Origin: an uncultured Helicobacter sp.
GTDB lineage: Bacteria > Campylobacterota > Campylobacteria > Campylobacterales > Helicobacteraceae
Length of the DNA stretch: 64,000 nucleotides
Assembly: GCA_944323645.1 (NCBI GenBank)
Contig: CALUTE010000007.1
Coordinates: 1 to 64,000, forward strand
Reading direction: 5' to 3'
In this document: one piece after another, positions 55,158 through 63,799 of the stretch
Numbering within the stretch: the stretch's first letter is position 1
Layout of the letters: each line of letters begins with the position of its first letter
Notes under the pieces: generated by a model
What the model was told of the DNA's origin: nothing
The model's input: the letters and a program-made list of their open reading frames with translations, nothing else
Databases searched by the model: none
Translations under genes and position numbers: made by a program

Positions 55158-56092
55158 TTAGAACTCCTTATTTCTAGTTTTGAAAAATTTGAGAGGGTAC
55201 GCTTGTGTTTATGTTTAAAATTTGCTGAAGTATCGATACTAAGCTGGTGTTTGTCTCCAAAAAAATCTATCTCTATAAAACTAGTTGTCTCATCATCTTG
55301 CTTGAGATTGGCACGCTTATTCTGTTTGGAATGCGTGGATACATAAGGCTTTGGCAATAATGAAACATCATAGGGTTTCCAAATAGGCATTTCAAAAATA
55401 TCAGGTCGATTAATAAGTACTTCAAATGGCATAAAACGTTCTTTATATCCCATACTATGGTGATCTTTTAGCCAATATCCCGGATAAAAGTATGCAAGAT
55501 TTTTATCTCTAGCAAGAAGTAGCTGGGTTAAGATATTAAACGTTCCAAGACTCAAAGAAGCAAAACTATGATCGTAAAAAAAATATGTCGCTGAAATAGC
55601 ATTTTTTAGCAAATCAAAATACCCAACACCAACAAGCTGCCCACCAATCATATATGTAATCTCATAACCAAAACTTTGGTAGCCATAAACAAAATTCTCT
55701 CGATATACTTCTGGGGTTATAGGACGATAAGACCACCCCTTTTTATGATTCATAATTCTATGATATTTGTCATAAAGTGCTAGTTTCTCTTCATTGAGAC
55801 TTGGACGTGCTATAGTGATAATGGTATTCGCATTTTTACTAAGAACGCGCTTGTGAGATCTACTTAGAATAAAACTACTAGGGAGCTGACGGATAGAAAT
55901 ACATTCTTGACATTCTTTGCAGATTGGTACTAAAAAATATTCACCAAAACGTCTCCAGCCTCTCTCAATCAGCCCTTGACAAAACTCGACACTACACTGC
56001 TGTATATAAAAATATCGGAAATGAGAACACCTATCGGTATGATAGCTACAAGATTCTCTAGGATTAGAAAAAAATTCTACCATTTGAAGCAA
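55154..56092 (-). CDS. bpt: Aspartate/glutamate leucyltransferase Bpt (Ate-like)
   Basis: Bpt adds leucine to proteins with N-terminal Asp or Glu, tagging them for ClpAP by the N-degron pathway. The 312-residue protein shows the family N-terminal Cys-rich segment (CKECQECISIRQ), the GNAT-like domain with GYQSFGYEITYMIGGQLVG, and YFYPGYWLKDHHSMGYKERFMP, typical of Ate/Bpt proteins. A C-terminal extension of about 60 residues is low-complexity and charged. I use the TTG at 56092 because AAGG lies nine bases before it. A shorter start at ATG 56083 is possible. Confidence 0.9.
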   Translation of the reverse strand: MLQMVEFFSNPRESCSYHTDRCSHFRYFYIQQCSVEFCQGLIERGWRRFGEYFLVPICKECQECISIRQLPSSFILSRSHKRVLSKNANTIITIARPSLNEEKLALYDKYHRIMNHKKGWSYRPITPEVYRENFVYGYQSFGYEITYMIGGQLVGVGYFDLLKNAISATYFFYDHSFASLSLGTFNILTQLLLARDKNLAYFYPGYWLKDHHSMGYKERFMPFEVLINRPDIFEMPIWKPYDVSLLPKPYVSTHSKQNKRANLKQDDETTSFIEIDFFGDKHQLSIDTSANFKHKHKRTLSNFSKLEIRSSK

Positions 56093-56103
56093 GTGTTAGC
56101 GCC

Positions 56104-56616
56104 TTATTTAATATTTGCAAGTTTTAAGGTAAATTCAACTTCGCCGCGCCCAATGCGCAATTCTTTAGCGATAGAATCCACGCTAAAACCGCTCTGAAAC
56201 ATATCAATAATCTTCTTCTCATCAACATCACCACTACTTGGACTAAAGTATCCATATTCACGCATACGATTCTCAAGACTAATGATTTTTTCATCATAAT
56301 GATTTTTTAATAAATCAATATCTTTGTCAAGCTCAATTACTTTCTTATTGAGTGCTGAAATCTTGTCGTTTATTGCATTTTGCTTTTCTTCACTTTGATC
56401 AGAAGACAAGAAATCATAATTTGCCTGATCGGATTGAATTTTTTGCTGTGTTTTTTGGATTTTATATAGCTCTTTAGCAAGTGTTTCAATGGCACCTTCA
56501 AAACGAGAAATACGCTTTGAGGTATCTTTGTCTTTAATGATCACATAAAGAAGCAAACAAACAAGCACAAAACCTATGCCACCAAAACATACAAACAATA
56601 ACTCTTCATCAATCAT
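56104..56616 (-). CDS. Hypothetical membrane-anchored coiled-coil protein with C-terminal HTH-like motif
   Basis: This is a 170-residue protein with an N-terminal membrane helix (LLFVCFGGIGFVLVCLLLYVII), a long coiled coil of about 90 residues, and a C-terminal segment (MFQSGFSVDSIAKELRIGRGEVEFTLKLANI). That segment looks like a small helix-turn-helix of the DUF6115 kind. The function is unknown. It overlaps the previous gene by eight bases and ends 12 bases before bpt, so it belongs to the same operon. Comparable coiled-coil/HTH proteins occur in epsilonproteobacteria beside lipid and tRNA genes. Confidence 0.65.
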   Translation of the reverse strand: MIDEELLFVCFGGIGFVLVCLLLYVIIKDKDTSKRISRFEGAIETLAKELYKIQKTQQKIQSDQANYDFLSSDQSEEKQNAINDKISALNKKVIELDKDIDLLKNHYDEKIISLENRMREYGYFSPSSGDVDEKKIIDMFQSGFSVDSIAKELRIGRGEVEFTLKLANIK

Positions 56617-57235
56617 TGCCTATCCTTTTTTGTCGAAGTTGCTCCATCTCTTTGGAAACAATATAGCTATCAAGCGCGCTGTTATCGTGAGAATGTATAT
56701 GTGTGATACGCAAGATAGTGTTAGTAATCGCCCGAGCAAAAACACTGATTGTACGCCACGAAACATTAGGTAAGCAAAAACGTGCATAATAGATTCTATC
56801 ACTCACAAAATACTCTTCTCCACAACATATTACCCCATGCCCAAGTGCTACTATCCCACCTTGCTGCTGTAGTGGCAGGAGTATTCTGCTATCTTTTAAT
56901 AAAAACTGTTCAATTTTTGTTATTTTTTTATACATTTGTATGAGCAGCTCAAGAACAAGCGCATTATTTGTGTCTCGCTCTCTTGAATGTGCATACAATG
57001 CCTGGCTTACCACATCGTTTGCGCTCTCACCTAACATTTCATACTCTTGCAAAAATGCCAATTCCTTATCGTGCTCTTGTTTAGTGAGTTTTCTAGATTC
57101 TAGGCTAGAATCTAACGACTCTCTTTTAAAGGGGTACTGCGTAAGCTCTGTGAATTCTATAGCAAGAAAACATTCTACCACGCGCGTTTGTATGTCATAG
57201 CTTCGCAAGATTTCAACAAGATTTTGCTCTCTCAT
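56609..57235 (-). CDS. Hypothetical protein, conserved position next to mqnP
   Basis: This is a 208-residue cytoplasmic-looking protein I do not recognise. The start at 57235 gives MREQNLVEILRSYDIQTRVV. The N-terminal part holds LDSSLESRK, encoded by two inverted octamers back to back (57094-57114). A central helical stretch (MYKKITKIEQFLLKDSRILLP) leads to VALGHGVICCGEEYFVSDRIYYARFCLP, a beta-rich PilZ-like region, but the PilZ arginine/glycine signature is not convincing, so I do not assign c-di-GMP binding. It starts five bases after the mqnP stop. Confidence 0.55.
   Translation of the reverse strand: MREQNLVEILRSYDIQTRVVECFLAIEFTELTQYPFKRESLDSSLESRKLTKQEHDKELAFLQEYEMLGESANDVVSQALYAHSRERDTNNALVLELLIQMYKKITKIEQFLLKDSRILLPLQQQGGIVALGHGVICCGEEYFVSDRIYYARFCLPNVSWRTISVFARAITNTILRITHIHSHDNSALDSYIVSKEMEQLRQKRIGND
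57094..57114. repeat. Inverted pair of TAGATTCTAG motifs in coding DNA
   Basis: TAGATTCTAG, one G, then CTAGAATCTA form a 10-bp inverted repeat with a one-base spacer, inside the coding sequence of the hypothetical gene. It encodes LDSSLES on the minus strand. Confidence 0.85.
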
Positions 57236-57240
57236 ACACC

Positions 57241-58137
57241 CTACCCCAAAGTACGCATAAGCCCATCTAGCAGAATACAAACAAACAGTACAAAACCCAA
57301 ATAGCCATTTGTTACAAAAAATGCTTTAGGGATATTTGCGAAGTTCTTATGTACTAAATACTGCTCATAGCCAAGCATACAAGCACCAAGAAAAATACCA
57401 ATCCACCCTATATAGCCTATCTGACTCAAATAACCAAACCCACACCAAAGTACCACTGCAAAAATGTGAAAAATACGCGAAATAGCTAACGACTTCTGTG
57501 CGCCAAATCGCGCTGGAATTGAGAATAGCCCCTCTTTTTTATCAACCTGCATATCCTGCAAAGAATATAGCACATCAAAACCAGCTACCCAAAACATCAC
57601 ACCAAGTGCAAGCACAACACACCAAAGTGGAATCTGCCCCTCTATAGCGATAACACCAGCTATGGGCGCCAATCCCAAAGAAATGCCTAACACCAAATGC
57701 GCGAGTGAGCTGACACGTTTCATCAAACTATACCCACCAAGTATGATTAAAAAAGGAATGCTCAATAAAAATGCAAGATCATTGATTAAAAAGCTTGCAA
57801 GTACAAAAACAAGCGCATTTATGATGCAAAAAATCATAATAGCACTGCTTGGGATTCTCCCATCTACACTTGGGCGATGTTTTGTGCGTTCATTACGAGC
57901 ATCGATGTCTCTATCACAAAAGCGATTAAAACTCATAGCAAAATTGCGCGCACTAATAAGTGCCACCACGCAGAGTAAAAACACACGCCAACCCATCCAT
58001 ACACTTGCATTTGTTTCTACAGAAGCCACACACATAGCAATCAAAATAAAAGAAGCACTAAAAATTGTATGCTCAAACACTACAAGCTCATTAAAATATG
58101 ATAAACGCGCAAGTATTGAGGATTTTTGCCAGACCAT
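57241..58137 (-). CDS. mqnP: Menaquinone biosynthesis prenyltransferase MqnP (UbiA family)
   Basis: This 298-residue UbiA-superfamily enzyme has about eight membrane helices. It has the first Asp-rich motif in FNRFCDRDIDARNERTKHR and a second aspartate-containing segment (DVLYSLQDMQVDKKEG). Helicobacter makes menaquinone by the futalosine route, where a UbiA-type enzyme prenylates 1,4-dihydroxy-6-naphthoate, so MqnP is more likely than UbiA, although the neighbourhood gives no further pathway genes. It lies ten bases after the DUF502 gene. Confidence 0.88.
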   Translation of the reverse strand: MVWQKSSILARLSYFNELVVFEHTIFSASFILIAMCVASVETNASVWMGWRVFLLCVVALISARNFAMSFNRFCDRDIDARNERTKHRPSVDGRIPSSAIMIFCIINALVFVLASFLINDLAFLLSIPFLIILGGYSLMKRVSSLAHLVLGISLGLAPIAGVIAIEGQIPLWCVVLALGVMFWVAGFDVLYSLQDMQVDKKEGLFSIPARFGAQKSLAISRIFHIFAVVLWCGFGYLSQIGYIGWIGIFLGACMLGYEQYLVHKNFANIPKAFFVTNGYLGFVLFVCILLDGLMRTLG

Positions 58138-58146
58138 TACTATTCC

Positions 58147-58689
58147 TTATTTGATTCCAAGAGAAACAACCTTTTTTAGCCCATCTGCCACGCTAATATC
58201 TACGCGTTCTACCCTATCTTTTGCCACGCGAAGCAAAAACCCTGAAGTGGGATTGGGTGTTGTAGGCACAAACACCCATAAATACTCGCCATCTTCTTTT
58301 GTGATAAAGCCAATAACCCTGTGTTCTCCTACACACACATACCCAACACCAAGATATTCCACCCCTCCAGAACCAGAAAACATCTTTACAATATCTTTTA
58401 TAACACCATAAATCGAGGCAACAACTGGAATCTTATTGATAAAAAATTCTGAAACTTTTAATAAGATAAAGTCCTTGTTTTTTTCTAGCAAATACCCAGC
58501 ATACGCTAGAATGAGCACCAATACAACTACCACCACAAAAGTTGCTAGTAAGTTATTGGCTGTAGTATCAAAAATAATGCCTATGATATACGCCACAATA
58601 TCATAGGCAAACTTCAAGATCCACAATAAAATCAAAATAGGCGCAAGTGCTAAAACACCTTTCCCGACAAGCCTAAGCAATGTAGCCAT
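58147..58689 (-). CDS. DUF502-family membrane protein
   Basis: This is a 180-residue protein with two N-terminal membrane helices (GVLALAPILILLWILKF; LLATFVVVVVLVLILAYAG) and a soluble C-terminal domain containing the DUF502 signature VPTTPNPTSGFL and VEDISVADGLKKVVSLG. The molecular role is unknown. The ATG at 58689 follows AAGGAG. It is the first gene of an apparent operon running through mqnP, two unknowns, bpt, psd, thiL and a small outer membrane protein. Confidence 0.85.
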   Translation of the reverse strand: MATLLRLVGKGVLALAPILILLWILKFAYDIVAYIIGIIFDTTANNLLATFVVVVVLVLILAYAGYLLEKNKDFILLKVSEFFINKIPVVASIYGVIKDIVKMFSGSGGVEYLGVGYVCVGEHRVIGFITKEDGEYLWVFVPTTPNPTSGFLLRVAKDRVERVDISVADGLKKVVSLGIK

Positions 58690-59390
58690 ACACACTCCTT
58701 GCAGAATCTAGCCTAAGAGTTCTTACTTAACTAAATGGCTATAAATGAAAGTTTTTCGCATTCTAGCATTTTTGCGCCCTCTTTGCAAACCTTAAAAATT
58801 TAAGAAGTTAGCCACGTTTATCGTATGGGCACTATCAACTGCATTCTAGACATCTTAAACTAAAGATTCTTAGAAAACATATACCAAAATACTTGCTCTC
58901 TTGAAGCTTTAATATTGTTGCCAAACATTAAGTGCTAGAATAAAACGTAATTTGCCTAGAGGCGTAGATGAATCTGTCATTCTCAATGACTTGGGCGCAG
59001 AAATCTTTAGCTTGTAGTACTTTGGGGAAAGAGATGGTTTGCGTATAAATTCCATAGAAACTCTTTAACAAAATTTTACACAATGCAGAACAAAACCAAA
59101 AAAAGGTTAAGATTTTCTGCAACTTCACGCTATAAAAAAGAGGGAACAATGAAAAATCTGTATTTTTTTGGTTTCTGTGGTTATTTTTATGCGATTATAA
59201 AAGCTATTGCCCTCACAATTGCACTTTCTTCAATAATTATTTTTCTTTAAATCTACCAAAACCCATCAGTCATGGAGTTCTTTAAACCGACTTTTTAGCC
59301 CACTATCTGTTATAGAATCGGTAGCTTGTATTTGCTTGTGCTTTGATTGAGTGCTATTATATTGGGTTGCACGCCCTAGAATTTGAACTC
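58690..59390. other. Long intergenic region upstream of the second repeat array
   Basis: About 700 bases hold no clear gene. The first 60 bases carry the DUF502 promoter zone. The minus-strand frame at 58928-59149 looks like chance. A small candidate frame lies at 59149-59250. The text GTCATTCTCAATGAC at 58976 is a short inverted repeat. The rest looks like degenerate non-coding DNA at the boundary of an accessory region. Confidence 0.6.
59149..59250 (+). CDS. Candidate small membrane protein (33 residues)
   Basis: ATG at 59149 follows AGAGGGAA and encodes 33 residues ending at TAA 59248. It consists of a short polar start (MKNLYFF) and a single membrane helix (AIIKAIALTIALSSIIIFL). The composition, single helix and ribosome binding site resemble small membrane subunits, but the lack of homology evidence makes this a candidate only. 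It could also be chance in AT-rich DNA. Confidence 0.3.
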   Translation: MKNLYFFGFCGYFYAIIKAIALTIALSSIIIFL

Positions 59391-59473
59391 TAATAGAATC
59401 TAATAGAATCTAATAGAATCTAATAGAATCTAATAGAATCTAATAGAATCTAATAGAATCTAATAGAATCTAA
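59391..59473. repeat. 10-bp tandem repeat (TAATAGAATC)n, 8 copies
   Basis: Eight identical copies of TAATAGAATC plus a three-base remnant. Every junction recreates AGAATCTAAT, the recurring octamer with a different tail from the array at the left edge. The end of the array is 52 bases upstream of the ilvD -10 box, so changes in copy number would move sequences near the promoter. Confidence 0.97.
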
Positions 59474-59525
59474 ATAGCGCATTATAAGCGTAAGTAGAGG
59501 CTTGTAAAGTCAAGCCTTAGTTTGT

Positions 59526-59531
59526 TATAAT
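59526..59531 (+). promoter_or_regulatory. -10 element of ilvD
   Basis: TATAAT within GTTATAATCTAAG lies 30 bases before the ilvD ATG, whose binding site is AAGGAG. Confidence 0.6.
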
Positions 59532-59560
59532 CTAAGTATAAACGATTTTAAGGAGATTCT

Positions 59561-61483
59561 ATGCGAAGTGATGTGATTAAAAAAGGCTACCAAAGAGCCC
59601 CACACCGAAGTTTATTGCGTGCGACAGGGCTAAAAGATTCTGATTTTAACAAACCCTTTATAGGTGTGGCAAATAGCTATATAGACATTATCCCCGGACA
59701 TTTTTACCTAAACAAATATGCTGAGATTATCAAAGATGAGATACGCAAAGCCGGGGGCGTACCATTTGAGTTTAATACCATTGGGGTTGATGATGGGATT
59801 GCTATGGGGCATAATGGTATGCTTTATTCTCTGCCTAGCCGTGAGCTGATAGCGGATTGTATCGAAACGGTGATGAATGCCCATAGTCTTGATGCGATGA
59901 TTTGTATCCCAAACTGCGATAAGATCGTGCCCGGAATGCTTATGGGGGCGCTGCGTGTGAATGTGCCGACAATCTTTGTGAGTGGTGGTCCGATGAAAGC
60001 TGGCAAGCTAGATGATGGCAGTGTGCTGGATTTGAACTCTGCCTTTGAAGCGGTGGGGGCGTATGAAAGCGGCAAAATAGATGAGAAGCGACTGCATGAG
60101 ATAGAGTGCAATGCCTGTCCGGGTGGTGGGAGCTGTAGCGGTATGTTTACTGCAAACTCGATGAACACACTTTGTGAAGCTATGGGTGTGGCACTCCCGG
60201 GTAACGGTACGATACCCGCACTCACAAAGGAGAGAGAGGAGCTACTTAGAGCGGCGGCTAGGCGGATCGTGGAGATTGCACTAGATTCTGAAGTAAGTGA
60301 GCGGTTTAGATTCCGCAATATCTTAAATCACAAGGCGGTGCATAATGCCTTTGTCGTGGATATGGCAATGGGTGGCAGCACAAACACCGTGCTGCATATG
60401 CTTGCTATCGCTAAGGAAGCGGGCGTGGATTTTGACCTAGAATCTATCAATGCTATCGCTGCTAAGGTAGCCCATATCGCTAAAATCGCCCCGGCACTTA
60501 GTAGTGTGCATATGGAGGATATCAATAGAGCGGGAGGCGTATCGGCAGTGATGAATGAGGTGGCTAAGAGAAATTCGTCTCTTACGCAATCTTTGAATGA
60601 TTTCGGCGGTTCGGCTCGGTCATTTGCGTCTAGCAAACTCCCTTCGCCTCACCTTGAAAAACATTCAAATCTTACGCAAGATACTAGAATTACAGAATCT
60701 GCCAATACAGAATCTCAACAATCGTCATTGCGAGACTTGCAAAATGCAAGTCGTGGCAATCCAGAATCTAGCCTTTCAGAATCTATCCTCTATCTTGACG
60801 CTTTGACAATCACGGGCGAAACCTTAGGGCAACGCATAGCAGGAGCAAAAATCACAGACACAAGCATAATCCACACCAATGAAAACGCCTATTCCCCTGT
60901 GGGTGGGCTAAAGATTCTCTTTGGGAATCTAGCTAAAGAGGGGGCAGTGCTAAAGGTTGCGGCAGTGGCGGAATCTATGAAAGAATTTAGGGGGAAAGCC
61001 ATTTGCTTTAATTCTCAAAGTGAGGCGATTAAAGGTATCGCAGGGGGTGAGGTAAAAAGTGGCAATGTCGTGGTAATCCGCTATGAAGGACCAAAGGGGG
61101 GACCGGGAATGCAAGAAATGCTAAGTCCCACAAGTCTCATAATGGGCATGGGCTTAGGGGAGAGCGTGGCACTCATCACTGATGGGCGATTTAGCGGGGC
61201 GACGCGTGGGGCGTGTATCGGGCATGTGAGTCCAGAGGCGGCTGAAGGGGGCTTAATCGCATTGATAGAGGACGGCGATGAGATAGAGATTTCAGTCTCA
61301 AAGGGGAGCTTGGAGCTACTAGTAGATTCTAAGGTTTTAGAATCTAGGAGGGCAAAATGGCTAGAGCAAGGCGTAGCACAGAAAATCATGCAAGATAAAA
61401 ATATCACAAGCAAATGGCTTAAACGCTACTCACTATTAGTCAGCAACGCCGCTAATGGTGCTGTCTTAAAAACGGAACTGTGA
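59561..61483 (+). CDS. ilvD: Dihydroxy-acid dehydratase IlvD, with a 71-codon insertion
   Basis: IlvD converts dihydroxy-acids to 2-keto acids in valine, leucine and isoleucine synthesis, using an iron-sulfur cluster. Cluster cysteines are seen in [12 protein letters not shown] and [14 protein letters not shown], and the catalytic region [19 protein letters not shown] is intact. At 640 residues it exceeds the usual 557-570. The excess is one block at about residues 339-409, between RN and [12 protein letters not shown], encoded by DNA with a palindrome and three AGAATCT copies. Base composition is visibly more GC-rich than neighbouring genes. The reading frame is uninterrupted, so the product may still be active. 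Confidence 0.9.
   Translation: MRSDVIKKGYQRAPHRSLLRATGLKDSDFNKPFIGVANSYIDIIPGHFYLNKYAEIIKDEIRKAGGVPFEFNTIGVDDGIAMGHNGMLYSLPSRELIADCIETVMNAHSLDAMICIPNCDKIVPGMLMGALRVNVPTIFVSGGPMKAGKLDDGSVLDLNSAFEAVGAYESGKIDEKRLHEIECNACPGGGSCSGMFTANSMNTLCEAMGVALPGNGTIPALTKEREELLRAAARRIVEIALDSEVSERFRFRNILNHKAVHNAFVVDMAMGGSTNTVLHMLAIAKEAGVDFDLESINAIAAKVAHIAKIAPALSSVHMEDINRAGGVSAVMNEVAKRNSSLTQSLNDFGGSARSFASSKLPSPHLEKHSNLTQDTRITESANTESQQSSLRDLQNASRGNPESSLSESILYLDALTITGETLGQRIAGAKITDTSIIHTNENAYSPVGGLKILFGNLAKEGAVLKVAAVAESMKEFRGKAICFNSQSEAIKGIAGGEVKSGNVVVIRYEGPKGGPGMQEMLSPTSLIMGMGLGESVALITDGRFSGATRGACIGHVSPEAAEGGLIALIEDGDEIEISVSKGSLELLVDSKVLESRRAKWLEQGVAQKIMQDKNITSKWLKRYSLLVSNAANGAVLKTEL
60575..60787 (+). other. In-frame insertion in ilvD containing a palindromic repeat
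   Basis: About 213 bases (71 codons) have no counterpart in the family. The peptide is Ser/Asn/Gln-rich and low in structure. At 60727-60760 the DNA forms a hairpin with stem GACTTGCA/TGCAAGTC, loop AAA and outer arms ATTGC/GGCAAT. This CGTCATTGCGAG-type palindrome is like dispersed intergenic repeats in other bacteria. Confidence 0.7.
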
Positions 61484-61839
61484 GAGATAAACACAAGGGG
61501 ATAAAATACAGAAGGATATAGATACAGGAGAGAAAGCTATGGGGAATGAGGCATGAGAGAGCCAAACACAAGATGAGATTCTAAATCAAAAGGCGATTTT
61601 ATCCTAACCAAATTTGAACCAGAAGGCGTTAAATGCTATGCCTTAGCTAAAATAACTTTTGAGAATGATTATTTTATCCATACAGCTTTAGGGACATTTT
61701 TTATTCTTGAGGGAGGTTATAAGCCTTTCACACTAGCACAAGGTTTAGAGTGGAGCGGTGGGGATAGCATTGATTATTGTTGATTGCAAGAAAATTTATT
61801 ATAATACTCTAATTATTTTAAACTTACAAAGGAGTTTGT
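61484..61839. other. Intergenic region between ilvD and the DUF262 gene
   Basis: It contains the gene fragment at 61577-61783 and the ribosome binding region of the downstream gene. No complete gene, RNA or repeat was seen. Confidence 0.6.
61577..61783 (+). pseudogene. 3' remnant of an unknown gene
   Basis: An open stretch of 68 codons runs from just after an in-frame TGA (61574) to TGA at 61781. It has no ATG, GTG or TTG start. The peptide (FEPEGVKCYALAKITFEND, then GTFFILEGGYKPFTLAQGLEWS) reads like real protein with aromatic and glycine-rich blocks. It is probably the C-terminal end of a gene that lost its start, or a fragment left by insertion of the neighbouring genes. I do not recognise the family. 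Confidence 0.4.
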
Positions 61840-63708
61840 ATGTCAAGAACGATAGAGCCAGATAAGCAGAGTGTAGAAACATGTCTTAAACAGTTCTATG
61901 CAATCGATTTTTATCAAAGAGAATATGTATGGTCTAAAGAAACAGCAGAAACCTTATTAAATGATATTTTTTATACCTTTGAGTTAAGTTATAGTCAATT
62001 TAAAGAGAGCGAAATTAATGAAAAAAATTTAGAGCAATATAATTGGTATTACCTCAATGTGTATATTATCAATAAAATTGAAGGAGTGAAATATATTGTA
62101 GATGGACAGCAGAGACTTTCAACACTCACGCTTATTGCCACAAAACTCTATCATTTATTATCAGAATATAGCGACTTAAAAGAACTTCAAGAAACAATAA
62201 AACAATGTATTTTTAGTTATAATGGATTTAAGAGTATCTTTAACATAGATAATGATAAAAGATATGATGTTATGGATTGTATATTTCACAACAAACCATA
62301 TCCAATAGAATATAAAAACAAAACAGAGCAAACTCTCATAGAGCGCTATAAAGATATAGCAAAATATCTTGATATTAAATTAAAAGATACAGAATCCAAA
62401 AAATTACAGATATTTGTCTTGTATTTTCTTAAACGATTGGTGCTGGTGGAGTTACTCATTAACCAAAATGATACGCCTATGATTTTTGAAGTCATAAACG
62501 ATAGAGGGGAAGCCCTAAAGCCATTTGAGATTCTCAAAGGTAAGCTTATTGGAGCTTTAGATAAAAATGACACAGAGATGTTTTGCGAAAAATGGGACAA
62601 TGCACTTAACTTACTATCGGAATGGAAGTTGGAGGATAATTTTTTTGCTGATTTGATAAAATCAAAGTTTATTTTTAAGAGAAATTCTGACCTTGAAAAA
62701 ACAATCAATAATATTTATCATAGATATATTTTTGAAAATAATGAGATAGCTAAAAGTTTAGGCTTTAGAAAGCAAGACGAGAAACACAAGAGTAATATCA
62801 AAAATTTTATAGAAAAAGATATTGACTATTATGCAAAGCTGTATGCAGCAATCACGAGCAATGAAAATGAATTTTTAGTGTATAGCAATACAATTAACTC
62901 TCTTTCTGGGCAATATCAAATTATTCTTGCAGCTTGTAAAGTAAATGATGAGCAAGAAAATGAGAAAATACAAATTATCGCAAAAGAGTATGATAGATTA
63001 TGGATGCTTTTAAACCTTAATGGAATCTATGATAGCAATGAATTTCAAGAGATTTCCTATAATCTTAATGAGCGTTTGAAAAATACACAAATACAAGATT
63101 ATTCAACAATCTTTGATAACTTACTACGAGATATTATTAAAAACAAGAGGGGTTTAGAAAGGGTAGATTCCTTACTGGAATATTCTAGTTTTTTAGAGAG
63201 AAACTATGGCAATATGAATGTGCGGGTTTTACGTTATTTATTTGCACGAGTTGAAAAATACTTGTGTGATAATATCAATCAAAAAGCCCAGCACGATGTC
63301 TTATATATCGCAACAAAAACAGGAGGTAAAACAGGGTATCACATCGAGCATATCTTATCACACAATACAACAAATATAAGCTATTTTGAGAGTGAAGAGG
63401 AATTTGAGAGAGAACGTAATAAATTAGGCGGTTTGCTGCTTTTAAAAGATAAGGTTAATATCTCATCAGGCAATGAGGAGTATAAAGACAAGCTCAAAAC
63501 TTATAGCAATGGTCTTGTGTGGGGACGCTCCTTGTGTGAAGAGCTTTATCATAAAACAAACAAGGATTTTCTTGCATTTAATGAAAAGATGTGCAGTGAT
63601 AAGTCAATATCTTTTAAGCCTTATAAAACATTTGATAAAAATGCCCTCAATGAACGCTCCAAACTACTCTATGAAATTGTAAAAATCATTTGGGAAGTAG
63701 AGCGATAG
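61840..63708 (+). CDS. DUF262/DUF1524 protein (GmrSD-type nuclease family, likely phage defence)
   Basis: This 622-residue protein has an N-terminal ParB-like NTPase domain (DUF262), with YIVDGQQRLSTLTLIA as its signature, and a C-terminal HNH-type domain (DUF1524), with GYHIEHILSHN. This is the architecture of GmrSD type IV restriction enzymes that cleave modified phage DNA, and of related BREX-associated BrxU proteins. The exact target cannot be read. It starts at ATG 61840 after AAAGGAG. It stands alone with no partner gene next to it, and the region is AT-rich, in contrast to ilvD. Confidence 0.85.
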   Translation: MSRTIEPDKQSVETCLKQFYAIDFYQREYVWSKETAETLLNDIFYTFELSYSQFKESEINEKNLEQYNWYYLNVYIINKIEGVKYIVDGQQRLSTLTLIATKLYHLLSEYSDLKELQETIKQCIFSYNGFKSIFNIDNDKRYDVMDCIFHNKPYPIEYKNKTEQTLIERYKDIAKYLDIKLKDTESKKLQIFVLYFLKRLVLVELLINQNDTPMIFEVINDRGEALKPFEILKGKLIGALDKNDTEMFCEKWDNALNLLSEWKLEDNFFADLIKSKFIFKRNSDLEKTINNIYHRYIFENNEIAKSLGFRKQDEKHKSNIKNFIEKDIDYYAKLYAAITSNENEFLVYSNTINSLSGQYQIILAACKVNDEQENEKIQIIAKEYDRLWMLLNLNGIYDSNEFQEISYNLNERLKNTQIQDYSTIFDNLLRDIIKNKRGLERVDSLLEYSSFLERNYGNMNVRVLRYLFARVEKYLCDNINQKAQHDVLYIATKTGGKTGYHIEHILSHNTTNISYFESEEEFERERNKLGGLLLLKDKVNISSGNEEYKDKLKTYSNGLVWGRSLCEELYHKTNKDFLAFNEKMCSDKSISFKPYKTFDKNALNERSKLLYEIVKIIWEVER

Positions 63709-63799
63709 CGTATCTTTTGTTATAAAATTAGATTTTGATAAGAATATAATGACAAATTCCCACATCATTTTCCTTAAAGGTAGAGATTCTAAAGTTTTG

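Noticed and set aside
59131-59136. TATAAA just before the 33-residue frame as its promoter
   Set aside because: It is too close to the ribosome binding site, since transcription would start at or after the site.
58928-59149. 73-codon minus-strand frame
   Set aside because: There is no binding site and no domain, and it ends in an unstructured tail. It may contain a relic repeat but not a gene.
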